Shown: positions 1 through 11,419 of the stretch, one piece after another
Position numbering within the stretch: the stretch's first letter is position 1
How the letters are laid out: the number at the start of each line of letters is the position of its first letter
Assembly: GCF_002288925.2 (NCBI RefSeq)
Contig: NW_022098076.1
Coordinates: 67,249,964 to 67,313,963 of the forward strand
Direction: 5' to 3'
Length of the DNA: 64,000 nucleotides
Origin: Delphinapterus leucas
Taxonomy: Eukaryota; Chordata; Mammalia; Artiodactyla; Monodontidae
Position numbers and translations under genes: made by a program
The notes under the pieces: model-generated
What the model saw: the letters and a program-made list of their open reading frames with translations, nothing else
Databases searched by the model: none
What the model was told of the DNA's origin: nothing

Positions 1-1251
1 AGATTCCACATATATGTGTTAATACATGATATTTGTTTTTCACTTTCTGACTTACTTCACTCTGTATGACAGTCTCTAGGTCCATCCACGTCTCTGCAAA
101 TGACCCAATTTCATTCCTTTTTATGGCTGAGTAATATTCCATTGTATATATGTACCACATCTTCTTTATCCATTCATCTGTTGATGGGGATTTAGGTTGC
201 TTCCATGACCTGGCTATTGTAAATACTGCTTCAATGAACATTGGCGGGCATGTGTCTTTTTGAATTATGTTTTTCTCTGGGTATATGCCCAGTAGTGGGA
301 TTGCTGGGTCATATGGTAATTCTATTTTTAGTTTTTTAAGGAACCTCCATACTGTTCTCCATAGTGGCTGTATCAATTTACATTCTCACTGACAGTGCAG
401 GAGGGTTCCCTTTTCTTCACATCCTCTCCAGCATTTCTTATTTGTAGATTTTCTGATGATGCCCATTCTGACCAGTGTGAGGTGATACCTCACTAGAGTT
501 TTGATTTGCATTTCTCTAATAATTAGTGAGGTTGAGCAGCTTTTTATATGCCTCTTGGCCACCTGTATGACTTCTTTGGAAAAATGTCAATTTAGGTCTT
601 CTGCCCATTTTTGGATTGGGTTGTTTGTTTTCTTAATACTGAGCTGTATGAACTATTTATATATTTTGGAGATTAATCCTTTGTCTTTTGATTCATTTGC
701 AAATATTTTCTCCCATTCTGAGGGTTGTCTTTTCATCTTCTTTATGGTTTCCTTTGCTGTGCAAAAGCTTTTGAATTTCATTAGGCCCCATTTGTTTATT
801 TTGGTTTTTATTTCCATTATTCTAGGAGGTGGGTCAAAAAAGATCTTGCTGTCATTTATGTCAAAGAGTGTTCTTCCTCTGTTTTCCACTAAGAGTTTTA
901 TAGTGTCTGGTCTTACATTTAGGTCTTTAATCCATTTTGAGTTTATTTTTGTGTATGGTGTTAGGGAGTGTTCTAATTTCATTCTTTTACATGTAGCTGT
1001 CCAGTTTTCCCAGCACCACTTATTGAAGAGACTGTCTTTTCTCCATTGTATATCCTTGCCTCCTCTGTCATAGACTAGTTGACCATAGGTGCGTGGGTTT
1101 ATCTCTGGGTTTTCTATCCTGTTCCATTGATCTATATTTCTGTTTTTGTGCCAGTACCATATTGTCTTGATTACTGTAGCTTTGTAGTATAGTCTGAAGT
1201 CAGGGAGTCTGATTCCTCCAGCTCTGTATTTTCCCCTCAAGTTTGCTTTGG

Positions 1252-2553
1252 CTATTCGGAGTCTTTTGTGTCTCCATACAAATTTAAAAATTTTTTTTCT
1301 AGTTCTGTAAAGAATGCCATTGGTAATTTGATATGGATTGCACTGAACCTGTAGATTGATTTGGGTAGTATAGTCATTTTCACAATATTGATTCTTCCAA
1401 TCCAAGAACATGGTATATCTCTCCATCTGTTTGTATCATCTTTAATTTCTTTCATCAGTGTCTTGTAGTTTTCTGAATACAGGTCTTTTACCGCCTTAGG
1501 TAGGTTTATTCCTAGGTATTTTATTCTTTTTGTTGCAATGGTGAATGGGATTGTTTCCTTAATTTCTCTTTCTGATCTTTTGTTCTTAGTGTATAGGAAT
1601 GCAAGAGATTTCTGTGCATTAATTTTGTACCCTGCAGCTTTACCAAATTCATTGATTAGCTCTGGTAGTTTTCTGGTGGCATCTTTAGGATTCTCTATGT
1701 ATAGTATCACATCATCTGCAAACAGTGACAGTTTTACTTCTTCTTTTCCAATTTGTATTCCTTTTATTTCTTTTTCTTCTCTGATTGCCATGGCTAGGAC
1801 TTCCAAAACTACGTTGAATAAGAGTGGCGAGGGTGGACATCCTTGTCTTGTTCCTGATCTTAGAGGAAATGCTTTCAGTTTTTCACCATTGAGAATGACG
1901 TTTGCTGTGGGTTTGTTGTATATGGCTTTTATTATGTTGAGGTAGGTTCCCTCTATGCCCACTTTCTGGAGAGTTTTTATCATAAATGGGTGTTGAATTT
2001 TGTCAGAAGCTTTTTCTGCATCTATTGAGATGATCATATGGTTTTTATTCTTCAATTTGTTAATATGGTGTATCACATTGATTGATTTGCGTATATTAAA
2101 GAATCCTTGCATCCCTGGAATCAATTCCACTTGATCATGGTGTATGATCCTTTTAATGTGTTGTTGGATTCTGTTTGCTAGTATTTTGTTGAGAATTTTT
2201 GCATCTATATTCATCAGTGATATTGGTCTGTAATTTTCTTTTTTTGTAGTATCTTTGTCTGGTATTGGTATCAGGGTGATGGTGGCCTCATAGAATGAGT
2301 TTGGGAGTGTTCCTTCCTCTGCAATTTTTTGGAAGAGTTTGAGAAGGATGGGTGTTAGCTCTTCTCTAAATGTTTGATAGAATTCACCTGTGAAGCCATC
2401 TGGTCCTGGGCTTTTGTTTGTTGGAAGATTTTTAATCACGGTTTCAATTTCATTACTTGTGATTGGTCTGCTCATATTTTCTATTTCTTCCTGGTTCAGT
2501 CCTGGAAGGTTATACCTTTCTAAGAATTTGTCCAGTTCTTCCAGGTTGCCCAT
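1252..2553 (-). pseudogene. L1 ORF2 reverse transcriptase block
   Basis: This 433-codon open stretch covers most of the L1 reverse transcriptase. It shows [14 protein letters not shown], the [19 protein letters not shown] finger segment, [15 protein letters not shown], and the catalytic FADD box near residue 280. It has no internal stop, but the endonuclease and C-terminal parts lie in other frames. It is therefore a fragment of a dead element, not a host gene. Confidence 0.88.
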
Positions 2554-3027
2554 TTTATTGGCATAGAGTTGCTTGTACTAGTCTCTTATGATGCTTTATA
2601 TTTCTGCAGTGTCCACTGTAACTTCTCCTTTTTCATTTCTAATTTTATTGATTTGAGTCCTCTCCCTTTTTTATTGATGAGTCTGGCTAAAGGTTTATCA
2701 ATTTTGTTTATTTTCTCAAAGAACCAGCCTTTAGTTTTATTGATCTTTGCTATTGTTTTCTTTGTTTCTATTTCATTTATTTCTGCTCTTATCTTTATGA
2801 TTTCTTTCCTTCTACTAACTTTGGGTTTTGTTTGTTCTTCTTTCTCTAGTTCCTTTAGGTGTAAGGTTAGATTGTTTATTTGAGATTTTTCTGATTTCTT
2901 GAAGAGAACTTGAATTGCTATGAACTTCCCTATTAGAACTGCTTTTGCTGCATCCCATAGGTTTTGGATCGTTGTGTTTTTGTTGTCATTTTTCTCTAGG
3001 TATTTTTTGATTTCCTCTTTGAATTCT

Positions 3028-3815
3028 TCAGTGATCTCCTGTTTGTTTATTTAGTAACATATTGTTTAACCTCCATGTGTTTGTGTTTTTTATGTATTTT
3101 TCCCTGTAATTTATTTCTAATTTCATAGTGTTGTCGTCAGAAAAGATGCTTGATATGATTTCAGTTTTCTTAAATTTACGGAGGCTTGATCTGTGACCCA
3201 GGATGTGATCTATCCTGGAGAATGTTCCCTGTGCACTTGAGAAGAAAGTGTAATCCGCTGTTTTCGGATGGAATGTCCTATAAATATCAATTAAATCTAT
3301 CTGGATTGTTGTGTCATTTAAAGCTTGTGTTTCCTTATTTATTTTCATTTTGGATGATCTGTCCATTGGTGAAAGTGGGTGTTAAAGTCCCTTACTATTA
3401 TTGTGTTACTGTTGATTTCCCCTTTTATGGCTGTCAGCACTTGCCTTATGTATTGAGGTGCTCCTATGTTGGGTGCGTATATGTTTATAATGGTTATATG
3501 TTCTTCTTGGATTGATCCCTTGATCATTATGTAGTGTCCTTCCTTGTCTCTTGTAACATTCTTTATTTTAAAGTCTATTTTATCTGATATGAGTATTGCT
3601 ACTCCAGCTTTGTTTTCATTTCCATTTGCATGGAATATCTTTTTCAATCCCCTCACTTTCAGTCTGTATGTGATCCTAGGTCTGAAGTGAGTCTCTTGTA
3701 GATAGCATATATATGGGTCTTGTTTTTGTATCCATTCAGCAAGCCTCTGTCTTTTGCTTGGAGCATTTAATCCATTCACATTTCAGGTAATTGTCAATAT
3801 GTATGTTCCTATTAT
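3028..3815 (-). pseudogene. L1 ORF2 apurinic endonuclease domain, frameshifted
   Basis: The N-terminal endonuclease of the same L1 is split between two frames (3345-3779 and 3028-3366). Family landmarks are NGLN, the QETHF metal-binding Glu, and SRIDHILG. Near 3129-3134 the usual SDH motif reads SDD, so the catalytic histidine is replaced. The GDFN motif reads RDFN. The domain is both frameshifted and catalytically damaged. Confidence 0.8.
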
Positions 3816-3855
3816 CATTTTCTTAATTGTTTTGGGTTTGTTTTTGTAGGTCCTT

Positions 3856-4780
3856 GTCTTGTGTTTCCCACTTAGAGAAGTTCCTTTAGCATTTGTTGTA
3901 GAGCTGGTTTGGTGGTGCTGAATTCTCTTAGCTTTTGCTTGTCTGTAAAGCTTTTGATTTCTCTGTCAAATGTGAATGAGATGCTTGCTGGGTAGAGTAA
4001 ACTTGGTCGTAGGTTCTTCCTTTTCATCACTTTAAATATATCATGCCACTCCCTTCTGGCTTGTAGAGTTTCTGCTGAGAAATCAACTGTTAACCTTATG
4101 GGAGTTCCCTTGTATGTTATTTCTCAGTTTTCCCTTGTTGCTTTTAATAATTTTTCTTTGTCTTTAATTTTTGTCAATTTGATCACTGTGTGTCTCAGCG
4201 TGTTTCTCCTTGGGTTTATCCTGCCTGTGACTCTCTGCACTTCCTAGGCTTGGGTGGCTATTTCCTTTCCCATGTTAGGGAAGTTTTTGACTATAATCTC
4301 TTCAAGTATTTTCTGGGGTTCTTTCTCTCTCTCTTTTCCTTCTGGGACCCCTACAATGTGAATATTGGTTTATTTAATGTTGTCCCAGAGGTCTCTTAGG
4401 TTGTCTTCATTTCTTTTCATTCTTTTTTCTTTATTCTGTTCTGCAGCAGTGAATTCCACCATTCTGTCTTCCAGGTCACTTATCCGTTCTACTGCCTCAG
4501 TTATTCTGCTATTGATTCCTTCTAGTGTATTTTTTCATTTCAGTTATTTTATTGTTTATCTGTTTGTTTGTTCTTTAATTCTTCTAGGTCTTTGTTAAAC
4601 ATTTCTTGCATCTTCTCAATCTTTGCCTCCATTCTTTTTCTGAGGTCCTGGATCATCTTCACTATCATTATTCTGAATTCCTTTTCTGGAAGGTTGCCTA
4701 TCTTCACTTCATTTAGTTGTTTTTCTGGGGTTTTATCTTGTTCCTTCATCTGGTACATAGTCCTCTGCCTTTTCATTTTG
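3856..4780 (-). pseudogene. L1 ORF1 (RNA-binding protein), decayed
   Basis: This is the ORF1 region of the L1. A start near 4780 gives MKRQRTMYQMKEQDK, followed by a Glu/Lys-rich coiled coil (4549-4700) typical of the trimerisation region. The nucleic-acid-binding part from about 4500 down to 3900 has stops in all frames. Confidence 0.7.
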
Positions 4781-4855
4781 TCTTTCTTTCTGTGAATGTG
4801 GTTTTCATTCCACAGGCTGCAGGATTGTAGTTCTTCTTGCTTCTGCTGTCTCTGA

Positions 4856-6590
4856 AGGTATACTGTTAATCTTCTAATATGTAGGTATTTTCCAGGTACG
4901 TTTCCGTTATGAAATACTAGTTTAATTTCATTATGGTCTGAGAACATACTTTGCATAATTTTTATTCTTTAAAATTTGTCCAGATGTGTTTTATGGCCCA
5001 AAATATGGTCTCTCTTGGTAAATATTCCATGTGAACTTGAGAAGAATGCAAATTCTGTTGTTGTTGGATGAACCACATGAATTGACATGGATGTCAATTG
5101 GATTCACTTGGTTGATAGTGCTTTTCAGTTTAACTATATGCTCACTGATTTTCTGCCTACTGGATCTATCAGTTACTCATAGAGTGGTGGTGAAGTCTGT
5201 AACTATAATAGTGTATATATATAAATAGAACAGTGGATTCATCTGTTTCTCCATGTAGTTCTATCAGTTTTTGTCTGATGTATTTTGACTCTTTGTTCAT
5301 ACACACTAAGGATTGTTATGTCTTTTTGAAGAATCGACCCCATTATCATTATGTAATGCCCCTCTTTATCACTGTGTAAAGGATGGTATTATTTCTTTAA
5401 ATATTCAACAAAATTCACCAGTGAAGCCATCCAACTGTTTCATGGGAAGATTTAAAGTAATTTAAGATTACTATTTCAATTTCTTGTAGGTCTATTCATA
5501 TTTCTATTTCTTCTTGAGTCAGTTTTGGTAATTTGTCTTTCCAGAAATTTATCCATTTTATCTAAGTTGTCTAACTTGTTGGCATGAAGTTGTTTATACT
5601 ATCTCTTTAAAATTTTTTAAATTGCTGTACGCTTTTTCATTCCTGATTTTGGGAATCCATGTCTTCTCTCTTAATTTCTTGGTCAGCCTACCTAAAGGGT
5701 TATCAAGTTTGTTGATATATTTTAAAAAAATATTTATTTATTTTTGGCTGAGTTGGGTCTTAGTTGCAGCACACGGGATCTTTTGTTGTGGTACATGGGA
5801 GCCAGAGTGCGTGGGCTCTGTAGTTGTGGCTCACAGGCTCCAGAGTGCGTGGGCTCTGCAGTTTTGGCATGCGGGCTCACTAGTTATGGCTCATGTGTTC
5901 AGTAGTTGTGGTGCACAGGCTTAGTTGCCCTGTGGCGTGTGGGATGTTAGTCCCCCGACCAGGGATCGAACCCGCATCCCCTGCATTGGAAGGCGGATTC
6001 TTAACCACTGGACCACCAGGGAAGTCCCTGTTGATCTTTTCAAAGAACTAATTTGTCGTTTCATCAATCTACTGCTTTTCTGTTTTTTACTTCATTGATA
6101 TCTGCTCTAATCTTTATCCTTTCCTTCCTCCTGCTTGCTTTGGATTTATTTTGCTCTTCATTATCTCGTTTCTTAAAGTGGAATTTTAGATTATTATTTT
6201 GAGAACTTCTTTCTTCTTTTCTGATATAGATGTTTATAGCTATAAATTTCACTCAGAGCACTACTTTAGCTGCATTCCATACATTTTGATATTTTGTATT
6301 TCATTTTCATTCATTTACAAATATTTTTAAAATTTCTCTTGTGGTGGATTTCTTCTTTGACCCATGAGTTTTTAGAGTGTATTATTTAATTTCCAAATAT
6401 TTTGGGGTTTCCCAGATTTTTTTTTTTCTACTGGATATCTTAATTCCATGTGTCAGAGAACATATTTGGTATGGTTTCAATCTTTTTAAATTTACTGAGA
6501 CTTCTTTTATGGCCCAGAATATATGGTTTATTCAGTTGGAAGCATTTTTTAAATTTAATTTTTATTTTTTATTAAATATTTTTATTGCAG
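4856..6590 (-). mobile_element. Older L1 (L1M-type) fragments, interrupted by a SINE
   Basis: A more diverged minus-strand L1 follows, with endonuclease-like sequence at 4880-5330, a jump to RT-like sequence at 5390-5720, and more ORF2 sequence at 6029-6540. The jump implies an internal deletion. A SINE at 5717-6028 interrupts a segment whose two sides join around a TGTTGAT repeat. Confidence 0.75.
5717..6028 (-). mobile_element. CHR-type SINE, diverged
   Basis: This is a reverse-complement tRNA-derived SINE. The pol III-type head is at the right end (ACCACCAGGGAAGTCCC at 6012-6028) and the A/T-rich tail at the left. TGTTGAT at 5710-5716 and 6029-6035 is the likely core of a degraded target duplication in the host L1. 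Confidence 0.85.
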
Positions 6591-7060
6591 TATAATTCAC
6601 TCTTTTAAAGCATAAAATTCACTGCTTTTTATTGTATTCACAAGACTGTGTAACCATCACCATTATCTAATTCTAGAACATTTTCATCACTCCCAAAAGA
6701 AATCCATACCCATTAGTAGTTACTCCCTTTTCCCCTTTCACCAAGCTCTAGGCAACTACTAATCTACTTTCTGTCTCTATGGATTTGCCTATTTGGAACA
6801 CTTCCTATAAATGGAACATATGTGGCCTTTTGTGTCTGGTTTCTTGCACTCAGCATAATGTTTTCAAGGTTCATCCACGTTGCAGCATATACTTCATTCC
6901 TTTTTAGGCTGAATAGTATTCCACTGTGGGTATATGTCACATTTTGTTTATCCAGTAATCAGCTGATAGGCATTTATATTGTTTCTAGTTTTTGGTTATT
7001 ATCAATACTGTTGCTACGAGCATTTGTATACAAGTTTTTGTGTGGTATACATTTTTAAGA
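6560..7060 (-). mobile_element. L1M 3' UTR fragment
   Basis: AT-rich sequence with the old L1M 3' UTR order: the reverse of TTTAAAGAGTGAATTATACTGC at the left, the ACCATCACCA block near 6655, and CTTTCTGTCTCTATGGATTTGCC near 6770. The same order recurs at 12926-13230 and 58435-59135. Confidence 0.7.
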
Positions 7061-8063
7061 AGTATATAATCTTTAGATTATTAGCTAAATACCTGTACTC
7101 AGGAAACTGGAGGCTGGAGTGTGTGCATGTGTGTGTGTGTGGGTCTTGTGTTTATGTGTCTTGTCTTTCTGTGTGTGGGGCCTGGATGTTTACAAATAGC
7201 CTCTGCATTTAAGACGAGGCCAGAAGGGCTGAGTCAACTCTTAATATCTTAGCTCTACTACACACACTTCAACCCTCCCTGGCTATGTGCCTCACCTTCT
7301 ATTCTGAACCACAGAGTAAGTAAGCCCAGCAGGGTGGGAAATGAGCCGTGACATTCATGCCCAAAGAAGCCAGTGCACATACATACAATGTATATTTCTG
7401 TTATGCTTTTGGGATGAAAGGAAATGTGATATGCATCATTTTATGACTCAGTAAAAGTGACAGGAAAAGCCCCGCTCTTAGGCTGGGGAAAAAATCGTCC
7501 ATCAATCAATGGAAGTGACGATACCCAAATATTACTTTGGTTAGAAAAATAATCCCACATGATTATCCCATGAAAATCCCACTTTTCTCTCCTTTGGGTC
7601 CTAAAACTTTCATCACTACACTGCAGTGCATTTATGCAGAAGAGCATGTGGTGAGCCAGAGGGCTGTTCATCAGTGTCCTCTGGTTTTCTTCCTAGTGGC
7701 CAATCCAGTTTTGGTCTTCCTCTGCAACTGTGATTTCCATTGCCTATCACTTGACCTGGGATGGTTGTGGGGATTCTTCCTTCCCCATCTTCATTCTAAA
7801 AATGAATCTGAACATTCTTTGTTACCTAATAATGCAGAGCTAGGCTATGCAACTTTGTTACCTCATTCTGGATAAAGGTAGCAAGATGAGTTGGAAATAA
7901 ATATAGGAAACCAAAGGGTTAAAAATGATCTCCAGGAATAAGGGAAATCTGATACAGAGGACGAGACAGATACAGTACTCAACTAAAAGCTGGCCAGCTC
8001 TGGCCCAATAACACTGCATGTGACATATTCAGGCATACTTTTATAAGACAAGAGATTGTGTAC
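7061..8063. other. PLEKHM3 downstream intron, largely unique
   Basis: This is sequence 3' of the 8064-8221 exon on the minus strand. There is a short GT-rich run at 7117-7141. I see no further exon and no clear repeat in the rest. Confidence 0.5.
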
Positions 8064-8221
8064 CTGCTTGTTGAAATATCCTCAAAAGGGTAGAGGATCT
8101 CTCCATTGTTACAGATTTCACAGATGAACCCCTTCTGGCTACAAAGACTGCAGCTGTACACATGTGAGGCGGCAAATTTAATGACCTTGCCCAAGAACGG
8201 AGCCAGCTTTCCCTCTATCAC
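8064..8221 (-). CDS. PLEKHM3: PLEKHM3 internal exon, zinc-binding C-terminal domain
   Basis: This exon encodes 52 full codons plus two bases, read from 8221 down to 8064. It begins [13 protein letters not shown], continues [18 protein letters not shown] and ends [10 protein letters not shown]. Two CxxC pairs (residues 24/27 and 34/37 of the exon) are the first half of the cysteine-rich domain shared by PLEKHM1, PLEKHM3, DEF8 and Rubicon (Rubicon-homology/DUF4206), a zinc-binding module of endolysosomal and autophagy adaptors. The acceptor is a pyrimidine tract ending CAG at 8222 and the donor is CAG|GTACAC at 8063. The exon enters at phase 0 and leaves at phase 2, so an AG is left to start an Arg or Ser codon. 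The wording ([11 protein letters not shown] rather than the PLEKHM1 form HHDIIFPFEFD) matches PLEKHM3 as I remember the family. PLEKHM3 is a PH-domain scaffold protein reported in myogenic differentiation. The open frame running on to 7979 is intron read-through. The next exon is not in the window. Confidence 0.92.
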
Positions 8222-9397
8222 CTGCAGAAAGAGAAATGGAACAGGGAAGAAGCAAATTTGTTGAGAAGTCTTGCAGATGCAGGAGGAATTCCTTTCCTTT
8301 ACACAACAGGAAAACCTCTAATTATAATTTCTCAGCAACTCTGAGAAAGAAAAGACATAGTATTTTCACTCCAAAAGAACTCTCTGGCTTAAACTCTGGA
8401 GGTTGGAAAATGAAGATGTTGAAATTTCTTTCGTATTCCTCTTTTTTTTTGTAGTGTGTTGTAGAGGACTGAGGACCAACAAATGGGGAACCCTACTTTC
8501 ACAGACTAACTTGACAGTTATCGTGCGGTATAAGAGCAGTGTGGTCGATTTCCCAAAATAGACTGAAAACATATAGGGTAAGTACTAATGTAGTATTTTA
8601 TGTTGTACATTCAATAATATCTGTTTTCTGATGAGTTAATAGAATAGTTTTTTCTCTATCTCCCCTAAGAACATGTAACAAATGTGGAAAATAGGTTTCT
8701 CTTGCTGCTGCTAATTATAATAATACACAGAAGCTGCAATTTGGCAGTCTGAGTGCTATATTTAGCCTCAAGATTTAAAAAAAAATCTTTTAGTGTTTAA
8801 AAAAAATAAGCCAATTTAATAATTGGAAGGTTTCACATAAAATTCCAGATTTTTGGCTTCTTTTGGAAAATCATTAGATCTGGAAAAACTAGGCCTGAAT
8901 TCCAACACGATGATGATCCCAGCTGTGAGTAGAGGCTGCTTGCTCCTGCAAAGGCATGTGCTCTTCAACTGACACTTGTCCCCATGAGGCCACAGTGTCT
9001 TGAGTCTGCCTGCCTCCCACAGTCCCCTCACCTGCTGGCCTGCAAACATCCGTGAGTTTGGAGCCAATGGTCCATCAGAGCCCTCCTCACTTAACTAATA
9101 CTGCACGGGCTTCAAAGACTTTGGCAGTTCATACACTAACAAGATAAAATTTGCCTTTATTTCTTTCTCATTGATGCACATGCATATACATGTTGATTTT
9201 GATATAAGAAAAAACGAAGATTAAATTTAATTTGGAAAGAGCTAGAAATGGATACTTTCAAGTGAATCATAGTTAAAATGATAATTTTACATAAAAATAA
9301 CATCTGAGAGCAGTAAATCATATTTAAAGAGATATTAGAAGGCCAAGGTGAATAAATAGTAATAGCTGATAATACAAAAAAAGACTACAAGTAATGT
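8222..9397. other. Intronic sequence without recognised features
   Basis: AT-rich intronic DNA immediately upstream of the zinc-domain exon. The pyrimidine tract of the acceptor is at 8222-8240. I recognise no coding or mobile element. Confidence 0.4.
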
Positions 9398-9414
9398 AAT
9401 AATGTATTTTGCAA
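9398..9414. repeat. Target-site duplication, left copy (L1)
   Basis: AATAATGTATTTTGCAA, identical to 10548-10564. Confidence 0.9.
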
Positions 9415-10547
9415 TTTCTTTACACTAACAATGAAATATGTGAAAGAGAATGTAAACAAGCAATCCCTTTTAAAGTCACATCAAAAATAAAATAAAATAA
9501 AATACTTAGGAATAAACCCCACCTAGGAGGTGAAAGACTTACATACTGAGAACTACAAAACCTTAATAAAGGACACTGAAGATGATTCAAAGAAATGGAA
9601 AGCTATCCCATGCTCTTGGATTGGAAGAATTAATATTGTTAAAATGACAATACTACCCAAAGGATTTGGGTACTACAAAGCTACAGTATTCAAAACAGCA
9701 TGGTATTGGCACAAAAACAAACATATGGATCAATGGAACAGAATAGAGAGCCCAGAAGTAAACCCACACACCTACGGTCAATTAATCTTCAACAAAGGAG
9801 GCAAGAATATACAATGGGGAAAAGACAGTCTCTTCAGCAAGTGGTGCTGGGAAAGTTGGACAGCCGCATGCAAATCAACGAAATTAGAACACACCCTCAC
9901 ACCATACACAAAAATAAATGCAAAATGACTTAAAGACTTAAATATAAAACATGACACCATAAAACTCCTAGAAGAGAACACAGGCAAAAACATTCTCTGA
10001 CATAAATTGTACCAATGTTTTCTTAGGTCAGTCTCCCAAGGCAACAGAAATAAAAGCAAAAATAAACAAGTGGTACCTAATCAAACTTATAAGCTTTTGC
10101 ACAACAAATGAAACCATAAACAAAATGAAAAGACAACCTATGGACTGGGAGAAAATATTTGCAAATGATGCGACCAACAAGGGCTTAATTTCCAAAATAT
10201 ACAAACAGCTCATACAACTCAAAAAAAACAAAAACAAAACCCAATCAAAAAATGGGCAGAAGATCTAAACAGACATTTCTCCAAAGAAGACATACAGATG
10301 GCCAATAGGCACATGAAAAGATGCTCATCATCGCTAATTATTAGAGAATGCAAGTCAAAACTACATTGAGGGACCATGTTACACCAGTCAGAATGGCCAT
10401 CACTAAGAAATCTACAAATAACAAATGCTGGAGAGGGTGTTGGAGAAAAATATCCTGTGATAAACCATAATGAAAAAGAATATATATATGTAAAACTGAA
10501 TTAACACAACATTGTAAATCAACTATACTTCAATAAAATTTAAAAAA
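9415..10547 (+). mobile_element. 5'-truncated L1 with perfect 17-bp TSD
   Basis: A plus-strand L1 3' end: ORF2 C-terminal frames (9530-9928, with [16 protein letters not shown] and [19 protein letters not shown]), then the artiodactyl-type L1 terminus ending ATACTTCAATAAAATTT and an A-run. It is flanked by AATAATGTATTTTGCAA at 9398-9414 and 10548-10564, an exact 17-bp duplication. Between TILPK and [11 protein letters not shown] (near 9660) a stretch of ORF2 is missing, so it carries an internal deletion as well as 5' truncation. Confidence 0.9.
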
Positions 10548-10564
10548 AATAATGTATTTTGCAA
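10548..10564. repeat. Target-site duplication, right copy (L1)
   Basis: AATAATGTATTTTGCAA, identical to 9398-9414. Confidence 0.9.
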
Positions 10565-11419
10565 AAAATCAAGCTATACATAATACTGGAGATAAAAACT
10601 AAAGTGGTTTATGAACATCACTATTGAATAATCTCATGATGTTTTAAAAATGAATATAATGGTTAAATCTAGGGAAGGGAACAAGTTGGAAAAGCACGTC
10701 TTTCACCTTGTATATGGTTGTTTTGGCATTTTTAAAAGCAATGTATATTATTTTTGTATTGATGCAGAAATGGAACAGAAGAACCAGGTTTACTACTTTA
10801 TAAGGGTGTTGTTTTTTTTTCTTAATAAAGGGGGTAGAAATTATGCTGTCTTTTTTTCTTTTTTTTGAGTCAAGCAAGCACATTTTCCACCATTTTAAAA
10901 TTTATTCTCCTCCCCATTACCTTTAAAAAGCCATAGATAAGACCTCCTTTTATTTATGTTTTCTCAAGGACCATTAACTCCAATCAACCCCAGGAAAATG
11001 TGTTCCTAATACCAACACATGATATACACTTTCTAAGAAATAACCACTACCAAATCATATACCCAACGGGGTTATTTATAAATTGTGGTAACAATACTTT
11101 AGCTGAGTTTTGTTTTACTTATTTTACTCTTTTCTAAACAACCAAAGTTAATGACACATTTAAAGAGAGGCACTAACAAACTATAGTCCATTTAGGGGAA
11201 AACATCAGGATATAGAACTCACCTGGTCTGGAAACCAGATGAGTAAAGGTTGTTTTAAGGAACTGAGGATGAGAAGAGAACACCTTAAGGAAGACATGAG
11301 AGTTATCATCTAGGATCTAAAAGAGAAGATTGGGGCATCTTGTACATAAAGTTTTTCTTTATCTAGAAGATTTTCTTGGTACAAAGTGTAAGGGGTATGA
11401 ACATTTTGAAGGCTTTTGA
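10565..11419. other. Intronic sequence without recognised features
   Basis: AT-rich intronic DNA with poly-T runs near 10811 and 10851. No gene or clear repeat is seen. Confidence 0.4.

Larger units (their letters stand above)
1..4855 (-). mobile_element. L1 LINE, long copy with ORF1 and ORF2 remains
   Basis: This is a minus-strand L1 whose 3' end is cut off by the window start. ORF2 occupies roughly 1-3815. The endonuclease start (NGLNAPSKRQRLAEWI, then QETHF) lies in 3345-3779 and the endonuclease C-terminus in 3028-3366. A 433-codon reverse-transcriptase block at 1252-2553 carries the [11 protein letters not shown] catalytic motif near 1715. The C-terminal block is at 653-1426. ORF1 lies at about 3856-4780; its coiled coil (MEAKIEKMQEMFNKDLEELK) is in 4549-4956. 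A short 5' leader follows to about 4855. ORF2 is broken into at least four frames, so the copy cannot mobilise itself. Relative to its neighbours it is fairly young, since long blocks remain open. It inserted next to or into the older L1 that follows. Confidence 0.9.

Noticed and set aside
1252..2553. A 433-codon open frame that could be called a host gene
   Set aside because: It is the reverse-transcriptase part of an L1, shown by FADD and flanking family motifs, with the rest of ORF2 in other frames.
1..8063. Last PLEKHM3 exon (second half of the zinc domain and stop)
   Set aside because: I searched the minus strand for the remaining cysteine pairs and found only L1, SINE and anonymous intron.
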